Shown here: positions 23,604-31,639 of the stretch, piece after piece
Layout: the number at the start of each line of letters is the position of its first letter
Numbering within the stretch: the first letter of the stretch is position 1
Assembly (NCBI GenBank): GCA_016932955.1
Contig: JAFGBV010000278.1
Coordinates: 1-38,256, forward strand
Length of the DNA: 38,256 bases
Direction: 5' to 3'
DNA from: Anaerolineales bacterium
GTDB taxonomy: Bacteria > Chloroflexota > Anaerolineae > Anaerolineales > UBA4823
Notes under the pieces: generated by a model
Told to the model about the DNA's origin: nothing
The model's input: only the letters and a program-made list of their open reading frames with translations
Database searches by the model: none
Made by a program: the position numbers and the translations under genes

Positions 23604-24596
23604 ATGCTAAATCTCGAATATCCTGAACTCAAATTCGCAATAGAAACGGTACGCCGGGCCTCCCTCTTGGTTCGCCAGGTTCAGTCTGAAATGGCCTCGC
23701 AAACCCTCACCAAAGGCGATAAATCTCCCGTCACAGTAGCCGATTTCGCCTCGCAAGCCCTTGTAGGGCGCATGTTGGCAGATGTTTTCCCCGCCGACCC
23801 GTTGGTGGCGGAAGAAGCCGCCAGCGCCTTGCGCCATCCGGATGCCCGTCCGATTCTGGAAAAAGTGACTGCTTATGTGGCGCGTTTTTGGCCAGGTGCC
23901 ATGCCTGACCAGGTGTGCCAGTGGATTGACCGCGGCGGCGCAAGTGTGGCTGAGCGTTTCTGGACGCTTGACCCAATTGACGGAACGAAAGGTTTTCTGC
24001 GCGGCGATCAGTATGCCATTGCGCTGGCGTTGGTTGTGGATGGGAAAGTGCAAGTCGGCATCCTGGGCTGCCCCAACTTGGTTGATGGGCACTTGCTTCA
24101 ACCTGGCGGGGCAGGCTCCCTCGTGGTGGCAGTGCGCGGGCAGGGCGCATGGACCACATCCCTCGAAGCCCCTGCCCAATTCTCGCGCCTGGTTGTTTCT
24201 GATCGCCATGACCCCATCCAGATGCGTGTTCTACGTTCGTACGAATCCGGCCATACCAATGCTACCCAGGTGGATCAAATGGTGACCATGCTCAACGTAT
24301 CAGCTAAACCCGTTCTGATGGATAGCCAGGCCAAGTATGCCGTCCTGGCAGCAGGTGCTGGGGATCTGTCCATCCGCCTGCTCTCGTCAGATAAGCCAGA
24401 CTATCGGGAGAAAATATGGGATCAGGCGGCAGGCTCCCTGATCGTCGAGGAGGCAGGCGGGCGGATCACAGACCTGGATGGCGCAGAATTGGATTTTACC
24501 GCTGGTCGCTCTCTTACACGCAACCGGGGTGTTGTGGCCTCCAACGGGCGTCTTCACACCGCTGTTCTGACTTCCCTCAAAGAGCTGGGGGCCTGA
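23604..24596 (+). CDS. 3'(2'),5'-bisphosphate nucleotidase (Hal2 type)
   Basis: This 330-aa metal-dependent phosphatase of the inositol monophosphatase superfamily probably converts PAP to AMP and so relieves product inhibition in sulfate assimilation and sulfotransfer. Magnesium ligands are visible: D47 region (SPVTVADFASQ), E70-E71 (VAEEAAS), D123 and D126 (LDPIDGTKGFL) and D273 (IWDQAAG). The Hal2-type insert before the DPIDG loop (about residues 80-120, ending CQWIDRGGASVAERFW) and the signature YREKIWDQAAGSLIVEEAGG separate it from SuhB and from bacterial CysQ. A role on inositol phosphates is less likely. It has a Shine-Dalgarno and its own -10 box. Confidence 0.88.
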   Translation: MLNLEYPELKFAIETVRRASLLVRQVQSEMASQTLTKGDKSPVTVADFASQALVGRMLADVFPADPLVAEEAASALRHPDARPILEKVTAYVARFWPGAMPDQVCQWIDRGGASVAERFWTLDPIDGTKGFLRGDQYAIALALVVDGKVQVGILGCPNLVDGHLLQPGGAGSLVVAVRGQGAWTTSLEAPAQFSRLVVSDRHDPIQMRVLRSYESGHTNATQVDQMVTMLNVSAKPVLMDSQAKYAVLAAGAGDLSIRLLSSDKPDYREKIWDQAAGSLIVEEAGGRITDLDGAELDFTAGRSLTRNRGVVASNGRLHTAVLTSLKELGA

Positions 24597-24624
24597 GTAA
24601 GCTGTAGATTATCCCATATTCAAT

Positions 24625-26178
24625 ATGGCGTCGAACGAGCTGCGCAGCAGGCGCTCTATCTACCATCACCTCCCCGATGTACTGGCTGTTGTGTTCAGCC
24701 TGGCCGCAATCTTCGCGGCATGGCTCGTCACGCGAGAGATTTACGAGGCTGTGCCGCATCTGGAAGATGAGATTGCTTATGTGTGGCAGGCCAAAGTGCT
24801 TGCCGCAGGGCATTTTGCAATTCCCTCTCCCGACCACCCTAAGAGTTTCCTGGTGCCCTTTGTCATAGACTACAACGGATTGCGTTTCGGCAAGTATCCC
24901 CTGGGCTGGCCGCTGGTGTTAGCGGTGGGGGAGCGCTTGAATCTGCGCGCCTGGGTGAATCCGCTGCTTGCCGGGTTGGGGGTTTGGTTGACCTACCGGT
25001 TGGGCAAGCGGTTATTCAGCCCCCTCGTCGGTCTGTTGGCATCTGGGCTGATGCTTTCCTCGCCATTCTTTTTTCTCAATTCGGGATCGTTGCTCTCGCA
25101 CCCTTTGGGATTGGTGTTGAGCATTGCGTTTGCCCTATTCTGGGTGAGGGCTTTTGGCGCCTCGCCCGATCAAAAGTGCTGGCTGCCCACGCTGGGCGCG
25201 GCATTGAGCCTCGGAGCCCTTTTTCTCACTCGCCCCTATACTGCTGTGGCGGTTGGGCTGCCATTTGGCTTGCATGGTTTGTGGTTGCTGTTGCGCGGTA
25301 ATGCTGATCAGCGCCGGCGCTTGCTTATCCTTGGCTCGGTGGTGGCGGTTTTTCCACTCCTGCACTTGTTGTGGCAATATGCTGTAACGGGTGATCCCTT
25401 ACTCAATCCTTACACGCTCTGGTGGCCTTACGACAAGGTTGGGTTTGGCCCCGGGCATGGGCATGCAGAAATGGGTCATACGTTGCGCAAGGCGTATGTC
25501 AACACTCGCCACAGTCTGGAGGTGGGTGCTGTGGACCTGTTCGGCTGGCTGCGCTATTCCTGGATTTTCTTGCCTTTTGGCTTGTGGGCTGCGCGGCGGA
25601 ACCGGGATGCCCTGCAAGTGGGCAGTATCTTCCCCAGCATTGTTGTCATCTACATGGCGTATTGGGTGGGCTCCTGGCTGTTTGGGCCGCGCTACTTTTA
25701 TGAGAGCCTTCACACCCTGACCCTTTTCTCGGCTGCCGGGATCGCCTGGCTGGCGGGCTGGCCTCTTCAAAAAGATCAGCCATTGCGCAGGCGGGCGGGT
25801 TGGCGCAGCCTGCGCCCCTTATTGATTACTTTAGCGGTGGGCGTATTGGTAGCGGTTAACCTGACTGTGTATCTGCCGATGCGCCTGGATGGTATGCGCA
25901 ACCTGTACGGCATCTCGCTATCCGATCAGGCAACCTTTACTGCTCCAGATGTGCAGCAACTGGCTCCGGCATTGGTGATTGTGCAAACCCCACGCTGGAT
26001 GGAGTATGGGTCGCTGCTGGATCTGGAGGATCCGTTCCTTACATCCGATTTTATTTTTGCCTGGAGTATTAGTGCCGAGGTTGATAGCTCACTCGGGCTC
26101 GATTTTCCTGGCAGAACGCTTTACTATTACGACCCAACCCGCCCCTTCTACCTCTTTACTGCCCCTATCCAGCCCTGA
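24625..26178 (+). CDS. GT39-like polytopic membrane glycosyltransferase
   Basis: This 517-aa integral membrane protein has the GT-C layout. After a first helix (residues 19-36) comes the acidic outside loop VPHLEDEIAYVWQAKVLA (E47, D48, E49), as in PMT_2-type enzymes. LGWPLVLAVGERL, VNPLLAGLGVWLTYRLGKRLF and further helices follow. The short soluble C-terminus (about 430-517) is probably outside. The start ATG at 24625 lies 28 nt after the preceding stop, with no Shine-Dalgarno, in an AT-rich stretch that could hold a -10 box (CATATT). It resembles the envelope glycosyltransferases at the left of the window but is shorter. The substrate is unknown. Confidence 0.8.
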   Translation: MASNELRSRRSIYHHLPDVLAVVFSLAAIFAAWLVTREIYEAVPHLEDEIAYVWQAKVLAAGHFAIPSPDHPKSFLVPFVIDYNGLRFGKYPLGWPLVLAVGERLNLRAWVNPLLAGLGVWLTYRLGKRLFSPLVGLLASGLMLSSPFFFLNSGSLLSHPLGLVLSIAFALFWVRAFGASPDQKCWLPTLGAALSLGALFLTRPYTAVAVGLPFGLHGLWLLLRGNADQRRRLLILGSVVAVFPLLHLLWQYAVTGDPLLNPYTLWWPYDKVGFGPGHGHAEMGHTLRKAYVNTRHSLEVGAVDLFGWLRYSWIFLPFGLWAARRNRDALQVGSIFPSIVVIYMAYWVGSWLFGPRYFYESLHTLTLFSAAGIAWLAGWPLQKDQPLRRRAGWRSLRPLLITLAVGVLVAVNLTVYLPMRLDGMRNLYGISLSDQATFTAPDVQQLAPALVIVQTPRWMEYGSLLDLEDPFLTSDFIFAWSISAEVDSSLGLDFPGRTLYYYDPTRPFYLFTAPIQP

Positions 26179-26199
26179 TATCTGCCACCGCTAAAAGGC

Positions 26200-26225
26200 A
26201 AAACCGCCCCAGTCTATCCAGGCGG
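26200..26225 (-). terminator. Weak candidate terminator, minus strand
   Basis: Read on the minus strand, CCGCC and GGCGG form a 5-bp GC stem followed by TTTTGCCTTTT. It lies about 270 nt beyond the end of the minus-strand TPR gene, so any link to that gene is uncertain. Confidence 0.3.
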
Positions 26226-26372
26226 CTCTGCAGTCTTACCAGCAAGCTGGCTTGTATGGTATGGTTCGGGGTGCACCTTACTGTCGGCAAGACCAGCAGA
26301 GCCAGCGCAGCTAATCCTCCAATCCACAGTACAGTAGCCAGCCTGTGGTATCATCTCAGTAAAACGGGGGAA

Positions 26373-26415
26373 GTGGGGAGTTTTGTGCGTGCAAAGCACG
26401 CACAAAACTCCCCAC
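26373..26415. repeat. 43-bp palindromic hairpin element
   Basis: Two perfectly complementary 20-bp arms (26373-26392 and 26396-26415) flank an AAA loop. With a one-base bulge the stem extends by four G-C pairs (26367-26370 with 26417-26420). It lies between convergent genes and has no proper T-tract on either side. It could be a bidirectional terminator or a REP/MITE-like mobile palindrome. Confidence 0.85.
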
Positions 26416-26494
26416 ACCCCAAGTTATTGAGAAGTTACAGCCTGTGCAACAAGTAGGCAATCGACAGTGCAAGGCCCGGTATTTCCATGCCGCT

Positions 26495-27784
26495 TTACGG
26501 ATAAGGGGTTGACTGGGGTTGCGGGGTGTTGGTTGGCTCGAGCGTGGGGGGGAGTGCTGGTTCTTGCCCAGGAGGGGTGGGCGTGGCTTCTTGAGTGGGT
26601 TGCCCGTCATCGCCTCCTTCGCCGCCACCACCACTGTCGCCACCACTTGCACACTGCTCATCAGCATGAACAGCAGTTGGTTCAACCTGTGGGTTTGCCA
26701 GCAAGCTCAGATAAAGCGCGTATTGTTCCGCAGCTGTGCACCATTCTCCTCTTCCAGAAAGCCAGTCTCCATAGCCTAAGAGGGCATCCAAGTAGCGATT
26801 GCTGGCTGTCCAGCCAGAAGCATCCGAAAGATTAGGCACTGTGGATGCCAACTGCGAGAAATGATAGACCGCCTGTGCCCAGTCCACACTCCAATAACTG
26901 GCCCCGCGGATGTACATCTCAGCCCAGTCGCGCCAGTTTTTCGCCTCGGCGTCCAACGGGCCGAAGCGTTCGGCAAGTGTCAGGTCGTAAGTGCCGCCTT
27001 CTAGATCAGATGAAACGATCTTGTCCACGCCACGGTTGCGCAGTGCCACATACAACATTCCATCGACTTCCACTGCCTGGAAATCGGGATATTTCTTTCG
27101 CAGGGTGAGCAGCGTGTCAATGGCGGTCGTCCAATCGTTGCCTGCTAGGAGCTGTTGGGCTTGCAGGTATAGATCATCGCGCCCACGCAGATCAGGTGTA
27201 GGGGTGAGGGTAGGTGTAGGAGCAAGGGTGGGCGTAGCGGTGGTGCGCAATTCCAGAAGCACCGCGGCCAGATTATCGGCTGCACCGGGGTAGTTCGGAT
27301 CTAACTGGATTACGTATTCAAACCGCTGGCGAGCCAGCTCATAATTGCCTGCCTGCATATCTAGAATTGCCAGATCGTACTGAACTTTGGCATCCCCTGC
27401 GATCCGCGTGGCGGCATACGTAGTGCGTTCATCAATTGCAGAACGGTAGCCGCCAAATCCGCTACCCACGGCGATCAGCGCCAGTAAAAACAATCCCAGC
27501 GCTGCCCATAGAATCCAACCCAACCGCTTGCGCTTCTGCGGGGTTGGCTCTTCTGCATTTGGTTCTACTACATCAGGCTCTAGCGCCTCTAGTTCCAGCT
27601 CTGCTGGGGAAAGCGCAGGCTGGGTGCCTTCTGCAGCCGGCGTTGTTTCTACATCTTCTTCTGCTTTTGGCTGAAGTGGCTGCTCTTTGAGGATCGCCTC
27701 AGCATTGGCTGGGCTTTCTGGGGGGGGTGTTTCGTCCGGCTTAATGGTGCTCGGACGGGTTTCGTCAAGGTTTTGTGATTCCAT
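26495..27784 (-). CDS. Single-pass membrane TPR protein with Pro/Thr-rich linkers
   Basis: This 429-aa protein probably anchors a scaffold on the outer face of the membrane. Residues 1-85 are acidic and Pro/Glu/Ala-rich and should be cytosolic. KRKRLGW then leads into one helix at 88-110. Outside lies a TPR-like pair (about 128-170, YDLAILDMQAGNYELARQRFEYVIQLDPNYPGA), a PTLAPTPTLTPTPD linker and further helical repeats (about 195-360). A Gly/Asp-rich and Pro/Thr-rich tail ends the protein. No enzymatic motif is visible. A TATAAT box 7 nt before the ATG, without a Shine-Dalgarno, suggests a leaderless mRNA. The overall plan resembles the two TPR proteins at 35480-38087. Confidence 0.75.
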   Translation of the reverse strand: MESQNLDETRPSTIKPDETPPPESPANAEAILKEQPLQPKAEEDVETTPAAEGTQPALSPAELELEALEPDVVEPNAEEPTPQKRKRLGWILWAALGLFLLALIAVGSGFGGYRSAIDERTTYAATRIAGDAKVQYDLAILDMQAGNYELARQRFEYVIQLDPNYPGAADNLAAVLLELRTTATPTLAPTPTLTPTPDLRGRDDLYLQAQQLLAGNDWTTAIDTLLTLRKKYPDFQAVEVDGMLYVALRNRGVDKIVSSDLEGGTYDLTLAERFGPLDAEAKNWRDWAEMYIRGASYWSVDWAQAVYHFSQLASTVPNLSDASGWTASNRYLDALLGYGDWLSGRGEWCTAAEQYALYLSLLANPQVEPTAVHADEQCASGGDSGGGGEGGDDGQPTQEATPTPPGQEPALPPTLEPTNTPQPQSTPYP

Positions 27785-27791
27785 GCGCCAA

Positions 27792-27797
27792 ATTATA
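27792..27797 (-). promoter_or_regulatory. -10 box of the TPR gene, leaderless arrangement
   Basis: On the minus strand TATAAT is followed by TTGGCGC and then the ATG at 27784, a 7-nt gap. There is no Shine-Dalgarno and no good -35. Confidence 0.5.
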
Positions 27798-27923
27798 CCG
27801 CAGGCAGTGCAAATATAGCTTATGGCAGGATTAACGCCTGGGGTACCAATAAAGTTCCCCTAACGCAAAACCACGATTTCTGTTACTGTGCCGATTTTCT
27901 CACTGCGGCTGAGAAATATTTCC

Positions 27924-27952
27924 TTGTTGGCATGTCGTTCCTGAGCGATAAT
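27924..27952 (+). promoter_or_regulatory. Candidate promoter for the MBL hydrolase gene
   Basis: TTGTTG at 27924-27929 and GATAAT at 27947-27952 are 17 bp apart. The start near 27959 would leave a short leader containing the GAGGTGG Shine-Dalgarno (27964-27970). Confidence 0.45.
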
Positions 27953-27974
27953 CAAGATGAGATGAGGTGGCGAG

Positions 27975-29003
27975 GTGGAAACAGACAGTATTGTACCCGA
28001 GGCGTTGCGCGTGAAATTTTGGGGTGTGCGTGGCAGCTACCCAGTGCCAGGTAACAGCACGATGGTCTATGGAGGTAATACCTCGTGCGTAGAGGTGCAG
28101 GCGGGGAATCACACGATTATCCTGGATGCCGGGACGGGCATCATCGGGCTGGGACAAGATTTGTTGCGGCGCGGGTCGCCCGTAGAGGCTGTTCTGTTCT
28201 TCAGTCACCTGCATCATGACCATACCCAGGGATTCCCCTTCTTCGCTCCAGCGTTTTTACGCTCAACCCGCTTGCACTTGTTCGGCACTGCAATATTAGA
28301 GCATGCGCTGGAGGATGTATTGAATAGCAATTTCTCGCCGCCCTCTTTTCCTATCACGCTCCAGGAGATGGAATCGTCGATGACTTTCCATGGTCTGCGC
28401 GATACGAGTGTCGTTTGGCTGGGTGAGGCGGTGGGCGGTGTGCAGGTGGATGATGTGGTGCTGCCTGGTGGACAGCCCGTAGAACCTATTGGACTGGTGC
28501 AGGTTCGCTGTTTGCGCTCTCATGCCCATCCGGGAGGGGTATTGATCTACCGCATTGCCTGGCAGGGGCATGTGGTGGTATATGCGACGGACACCGAGGG
28601 TTATGTAGGCACAGACCGCCGTCTGGTGGAATTCGCCCGCAATGCAGATCTCTTGATCCATGACGCGCAATATTCCGAGCAACACTACAATGGTCAGGCG
28701 GTGGGTTTTCCGGCTACCCAGGGCTGGGGACACTCTACCGCCTCGATGGCAATTGATGTGGCCCGTTCAGCCGCTGTGCGTGCCTTGGTTCTCTTTCACC
28801 ATGAGCCGCGCTATTCTGATGAGACGATCCAGGGCATTGAAAATAGGGCTTGCCAATCATTTCCCAATACACTATGCGCCTATGAAGGCCTGGAGGTTAT
28901 AATTGGTCCGGACGGCCTGGCGCTTGGCAGCCCATCGCTGGCTGGGCTGCGAAAGTTGGACGGGCGCAGTGAAGCGTTTTCCTGTGTGGAAATGGCGGCC
29001 TGA
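27975..29003 (+). CDS. MBL-fold metallo-hydrolase (phosphodiesterase-like)
   Basis: This 342-aa protein has a metallo-beta-lactamase fold related to the RNase Z/PhnP/cyclic-nucleotide phosphodiesterase branch. It begins LRVKFWGVRGSYPVPG, the common start of this group. The zinc motif is SHLHHDHTQG (H78, H80, D82, H83). Later ligands are likely in RSHAHPGG, YATDTEG and VLFHHEP. I use the GTG at 27975, which has a GAGGTGG Shine-Dalgarno at the right distance. It directly precedes a Crp/Fnr regulator gene with a nucleotide-binding domain. A role in degrading a cyclic nucleotide or another phosphodiester signal is possible, but the substrate is not shown by the sequence. Confidence 0.85.
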   Translation: METDSIVPEALRVKFWGVRGSYPVPGNSTMVYGGNTSCVEVQAGNHTIILDAGTGIIGLGQDLLRRGSPVEAVLFFSHLHHDHTQGFPFFAPAFLRSTRLHLFGTAILEHALEDVLNSNFSPPSFPITLQEMESSMTFHGLRDTSVVWLGEAVGGVQVDDVVLPGGQPVEPIGLVQVRCLRSHAHPGGVLIYRIAWQGHVVVYATDTEGYVGTDRRLVEFARNADLLIHDAQYSEQHYNGQAVGFPATQGWGHSTASMAIDVARSAAVRALVLFHHEPRYSDETIQGIENRACQSFPNTLCAYEGLEVIIGPDGLALGSPSLAGLRKLDGRSEAFSCVEMAA

Positions 29004-29036
29004 GTGATGAAAAATCGCCGGAAGGGTCATACGACG

Positions 29037-29726
29037 ATGAATAAGCCAAAACCAGATGTTCTTGTAACCCTTTCATTATTCAATGGATTGACGCCCAAAG
29101 AACTGGATGCACTCAGCGATCGGCTGCACTGCCGTGCATTCCCGGCTGGCGCCAGCATCATCACCGTCGAACAGCCGGGCGAGGCAGTTTACATCATCCT
29201 GAGTGGCACGGTCAAAGTGCATATTGAGCAGACCAATGGGAATGATGTTGTTCTGGCGATCCTCGGCCCGGGCGATGTTGTAGGCGAAATGAGCCTGATG
29301 GATAGCGCCGGACGTTCGGCCAGCGTGGTCACACTGGACGAGTCTACTCTGCTGTGGATCGACCGCTTGTCGTTTCAGGAGAGCCTGCGCAGTACCCCTG
29401 CATTGGCGATGAACCTGGTGCGCATTCTATCCAGCCGGGTGAGGTTGGCTAACGAGCAGATCCAGACCCTGGCTACGCTGGATGTGAATGGCCGCGTGGC
29501 GCGCCAGCTCCTTGCCTTTGCCGACAAGTATGGCGAGCAAGCCTCCACCGGTGGGATTACGATCCCCATCCGCCTGACCCAAAGCGAGATCGCCGATCTA
29601 GTGGGCGCCTCGCGCAAACGCGTCAATCAAGTGATCGTTTCATTCAAAAGCCTGGGCTATATATCGATTGCGCAAAATGGTTGCATGGTAGTACATGACC
29701 GTCTCGCACTGGCGCGTATATGCTAG
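29037..29726 (+). CDS. Crp/Fnr-family transcription regulator
   Basis: This 229-aa DNA-binding protein has a cyclic-nucleotide-binding domain (about residues 10-120) and a C-terminal winged HTH. The phosphate-binding cassette reads GEMSLMDSAGRSASV (E84, R93, S94), so a cyclic nucleotide could bind. It has no Fnr-type cysteine cluster. The HTH segment is LTQSEIADLVGASRKRVNQVIVSF, with the usual Crp-like recognition helix. I choose the ATG at 29037 because GGAAGGG lies 10 nt upstream. Starts at 29004 (GTG) and 29007 abut the MBL stop and lack a Shine-Dalgarno. It is likely co-transcribed with the MBL hydrolase gene, and the two may form a signalling pair. Confidence 0.88.
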   Translation: MNKPKPDVLVTLSLFNGLTPKELDALSDRLHCRAFPAGASIITVEQPGEAVYIILSGTVKVHIEQTNGNDVVLAILGPGDVVGEMSLMDSAGRSASVVTLDESTLLWIDRLSFQESLRSTPALAMNLVRILSSRVRLANEQIQTLATLDVNGRVARQLLAFADKYGEQASTGGITIPIRLTQSEIADLVGASRKRVNQVIVSFKSLGYISIAQNGCMVVHDRLALARIC

Positions 29727-29739
29727 CTGGGACGTTTCT

Positions 29740-29748
29740 TGTTATAAT
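29740..29748 (+). promoter_or_regulatory. Extended -10 promoter for the M42 peptidase gene
   Basis: TGTTATAAT is a perfect extended -10 located 14 nt after the Crp/Fnr stop. No -35 is visible. The leader of about 50 nt ends with a GGAG Shine-Dalgarno before the ATG at 29804. Confidence 0.55.
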
Positions 29749-29803
29749 CACCTTAGCAATTTCCACCCCAGGATAGGTATACTACTACACTTGGAGTCTT
29801 ACC

Positions 29804-30853
29804 ATGCCATTACCACTCATTGACCGCAATTATCTGCTCAATTTCCTCACTGGTCTGCTCAATACACCCAGCCCCACGGGCTTTGCGGAAAAGGCCATTT
29901 CTTACACGGAAGATGCCTTACGGTCATATCCATCGTTGCGCCTCAGCCGTACGCGCAAAGGGGCGCTGGTGGCTGAGTGGCCGGGTACCCGTTCAGACGC
30001 GCCGCGCGCCCTGACTGCCCATGCCGACACACTGGGGGCAATGGTACGCGAGATCAAGCCGAATGGTCGCTTGAAATTGACCAAGATCGGCGGTTATGCC
30101 TGGAATACCGTTGAAGGAGAGGGCTGCACGGTGTTTGCCAGCCAGGGCCAGGCGGTGCGCGGTTCCTTGTTGCTGGTCAAGGCATCCACCCATGTGCATG
30201 GCGCGCAGGTGAACGAGCTGAAGCGTGAGGATGATAACATGGAACTGCGCCTGGATGCACGCACCACTTCAGCCGAGGAAACTGAAGCCCAGGGCATCCG
30301 GGTGGGTGATTTTATCGCTTTCGACCCGCGTGTCGAAGTGACCAATGGCTTTGTGCGCTCGCGCCACCTGGATGATAAGGCCTGCGTGGCGAGCCTGGTA
30401 GCCGCGGTAAAAGCGCTGGCTGACGTTGGCCTCCAGCCTGTGCAGACAACCTATTTCCTGATCAGTAATTATGAAGAGGTGGGGCATGGCGCAGCAGCGG
30501 GAATCCCCCCCACAGTGACAGAGCTGGTGGCGGTAGATATGGCTGCGGTAGGCGAGGGCCAGGCATCGGATGAATTCCATGTATCATTGTGCGTCAAAGA
30601 TTCGGGCGGCCCCTATCACCACGGCCTCAGCAATCGCCTGCGCCAACTGGCTGAAATGCATGAGATTGATTACAAGGTGGATATCTACCCTTATTATGGT
30701 TCGGATGGCGAGGCATTCTGGCGTGCCGGCGGAGACGTGGCGGTTGCTCTGATCGGCCCCGGAGTGGATGCCTCGCACAACTATGAGCGCACCCACCTAG
30801 ATGCCCTGGAGGCTACCGCACAGTGGGTGGTGGCGTACCTGTTGAGTGAGTAG
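29804..30853 (+). CDS. M42-family metallo-aminopeptidase
   Basis: This 349-aa cytosolic aminopeptidase belongs to the glutamyl-aminopeptidase/TET/FrvX group, whose members form large hollow oligomers that trim peptides. The dinuclear metal ligands can be placed: H73 (TAHADTLG), the bridging D190 (RHLDDKA), E224/E225 with one as catalytic base (NYEEVGHGA), D245 (AVDMA) and H325 (ASHNYERTH). The PDZ-like insert seen in the family fits about residues 85-175. The length is typical. The gene has its own extended -10 promoter. pcm follows, and both could act in protein damage turnover, though this link is an inference. Confidence 0.9.
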   Translation: MPLPLIDRNYLLNFLTGLLNTPSPTGFAEKAISYTEDALRSYPSLRLSRTRKGALVAEWPGTRSDAPRALTAHADTLGAMVREIKPNGRLKLTKIGGYAWNTVEGEGCTVFASQGQAVRGSLLLVKASTHVHGAQVNELKREDDNMELRLDARTTSAEETEAQGIRVGDFIAFDPRVEVTNGFVRSRHLDDKACVASLVAAVKALADVGLQPVQTTYFLISNYEEVGHGAAAGIPPTVTELVAVDMAAVGEGQASDEFHVSLCVKDSGGPYHHGLSNRLRQLAEMHEIDYKVDIYPYYGSDGEAFWRAGGDVAVALIGPGVDASHNYERTHLDALEATAQWVVAYLLSE

Positions 30854-30931
30854 TATGGGTATCATGTTTTTCCGTTGTGCCCGCTTTTTCCACCCAGATT
30901 TAAACGGGCCAGATGGAATGCACGGATAAAT

Positions 30932-31603
30932 ATGTCTGAAGAGGCACTGTACGTGCAGCAGCGCAAGCGCATGGTCGAAGAACAGATCGCCAGGCGCGGG
31001 GTTCGGGGGGCGCTCTTGCTCGAAGCGTTTCGCCAAACCCCGCGCCATTGCTTTGTCCCACCTGAATATCAGCATATGGCTTATAGCGATGGGCCTTTGC
31101 CCATTGGCGAGGGGCAGACCATTTCCCAGCCTTACATTGTAGCCCTGATGACCCAACTCCTGGCGTTGGAGGGAGATGAAAACGTACTGGAGGTCGGCAC
31201 TGGATCAGGCTATCAGGCTGCTATCCTGGCACATCTTGCCCATACTGTTCATTCTATCGAGCGTTATGCGATCCTGGCGCAGCGCGCACAAGAACTGTTG
31301 GATCAACTGGGATTCAAGGGCGTTTCTATCCACATCGGCGACGGCTCGCTTGGACTGCCACAATATGCCCCATTCGACGCGATCATTGTCACTGCGGCTG
31401 CGCCCGAAGTGCCGCAGCCGCTGCTGGACCAGTTGGCGGAAGGTGGGCGCCTGGTGGTTCCGGTTGGCAACCGCGGCTGGCAGATGTTGGAGCGTTATCT
31501 GCGCTGTGGTGATCGTTTCGATAAAGAAAGCATTACCCCGGTGGCGTTTGTGCCTCTGCGCGGCCAGCATGGTTGGAAAGAGGATCGTTGGGGGAATTTT
31601 TAG
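30932..31603 (+). CDS. pcm: Protein-L-isoaspartate O-methyltransferase
   Basis: This 223-aa repair enzyme uses SAM to methylate isoaspartyl residues in damaged proteins. The substrate region is QTISQPYIVALMTQLL. SAM motif I is VLEVGTGSGYQAAILA, followed by the acidic SIERY strand, GDGSLGLPQYAPFDAIIVTAAAPEVP and GGRLVVPVG, all in the family order. I start at the ATG at 30932. The in-frame TTG at 30875 would add 19 residues (MCPLFPPRFKRAR...) with no counterpart in the family. The gene is convergent with RNase J and only 36 bp separate them. Confidence 0.93.
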   Translation: MSEEALYVQQRKRMVEEQIARRGVRGALLLEAFRQTPRHCFVPPEYQHMAYSDGPLPIGEGQTISQPYIVALMTQLLALEGDENVLEVGTGSGYQAAILAHLAHTVHSIERYAILAQRAQELLDQLGFKGVSIHIGDGSLGLPQYAPFDAIIVTAAAPEVPQPLLDQLAEGGRLVVPVGNRGWQMLERYLRCGDRFDKESITPVAFVPLRGQHGWKEDRWGNF

Positions 31604-31639
31604 CTCATTCTAGCTGGTCAGTATAATTCGATATCCCCT

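Larger units (their letters stand above)
26179..26494. other. Convergent intergenic region, no gene seen
   Basis: This 316-bp gap separates a + strand gene from a - strand gene. It holds the weak hairpin at 26200-26225 and the long palindrome at 26373-26415. No open frame with a credible start or family match is present. A minus-strand frame around 26260-26340 would read like a membrane helix (ATVLWIGGLAALALLVL) but has no start codon. Confidence 0.7.
27785..27974. other. Divergent promoter region
   Basis: This 190-bp spacer lies between the minus-strand TPR gene and the + strand MBL gene. It carries one candidate promoter for each direction, listed separately. Nothing else is recognisable. 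Confidence 0.5.

Noticed and set aside
26260..26340. Minus-strand frame reading like a membrane helix
   Set aside because: It has no start codon and no Shine-Dalgarno, and stops bound it. A gene remnant cannot be shown.
27197..27240. Repetitive GT-rich stretch that might be a slippage-prone tandem repeat
   Set aside because: It simply encodes the PTLAPTPTLTPTP linker. The units are imperfect and frame changes are not evident.
30879..30909. GCCCG/CGGGC hairpin upstream of pcm
   Set aside because: Five base pairs around a 21-nt loop with no T-tract; too weak to call a terminator or riboswitch.
31622..31627. TATAAT on the + strand between pcm and rnj
   Set aside because: There is no -35 or extended -10, and it points into the 3' end of rnj. 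An antisense RNA cannot be supported.
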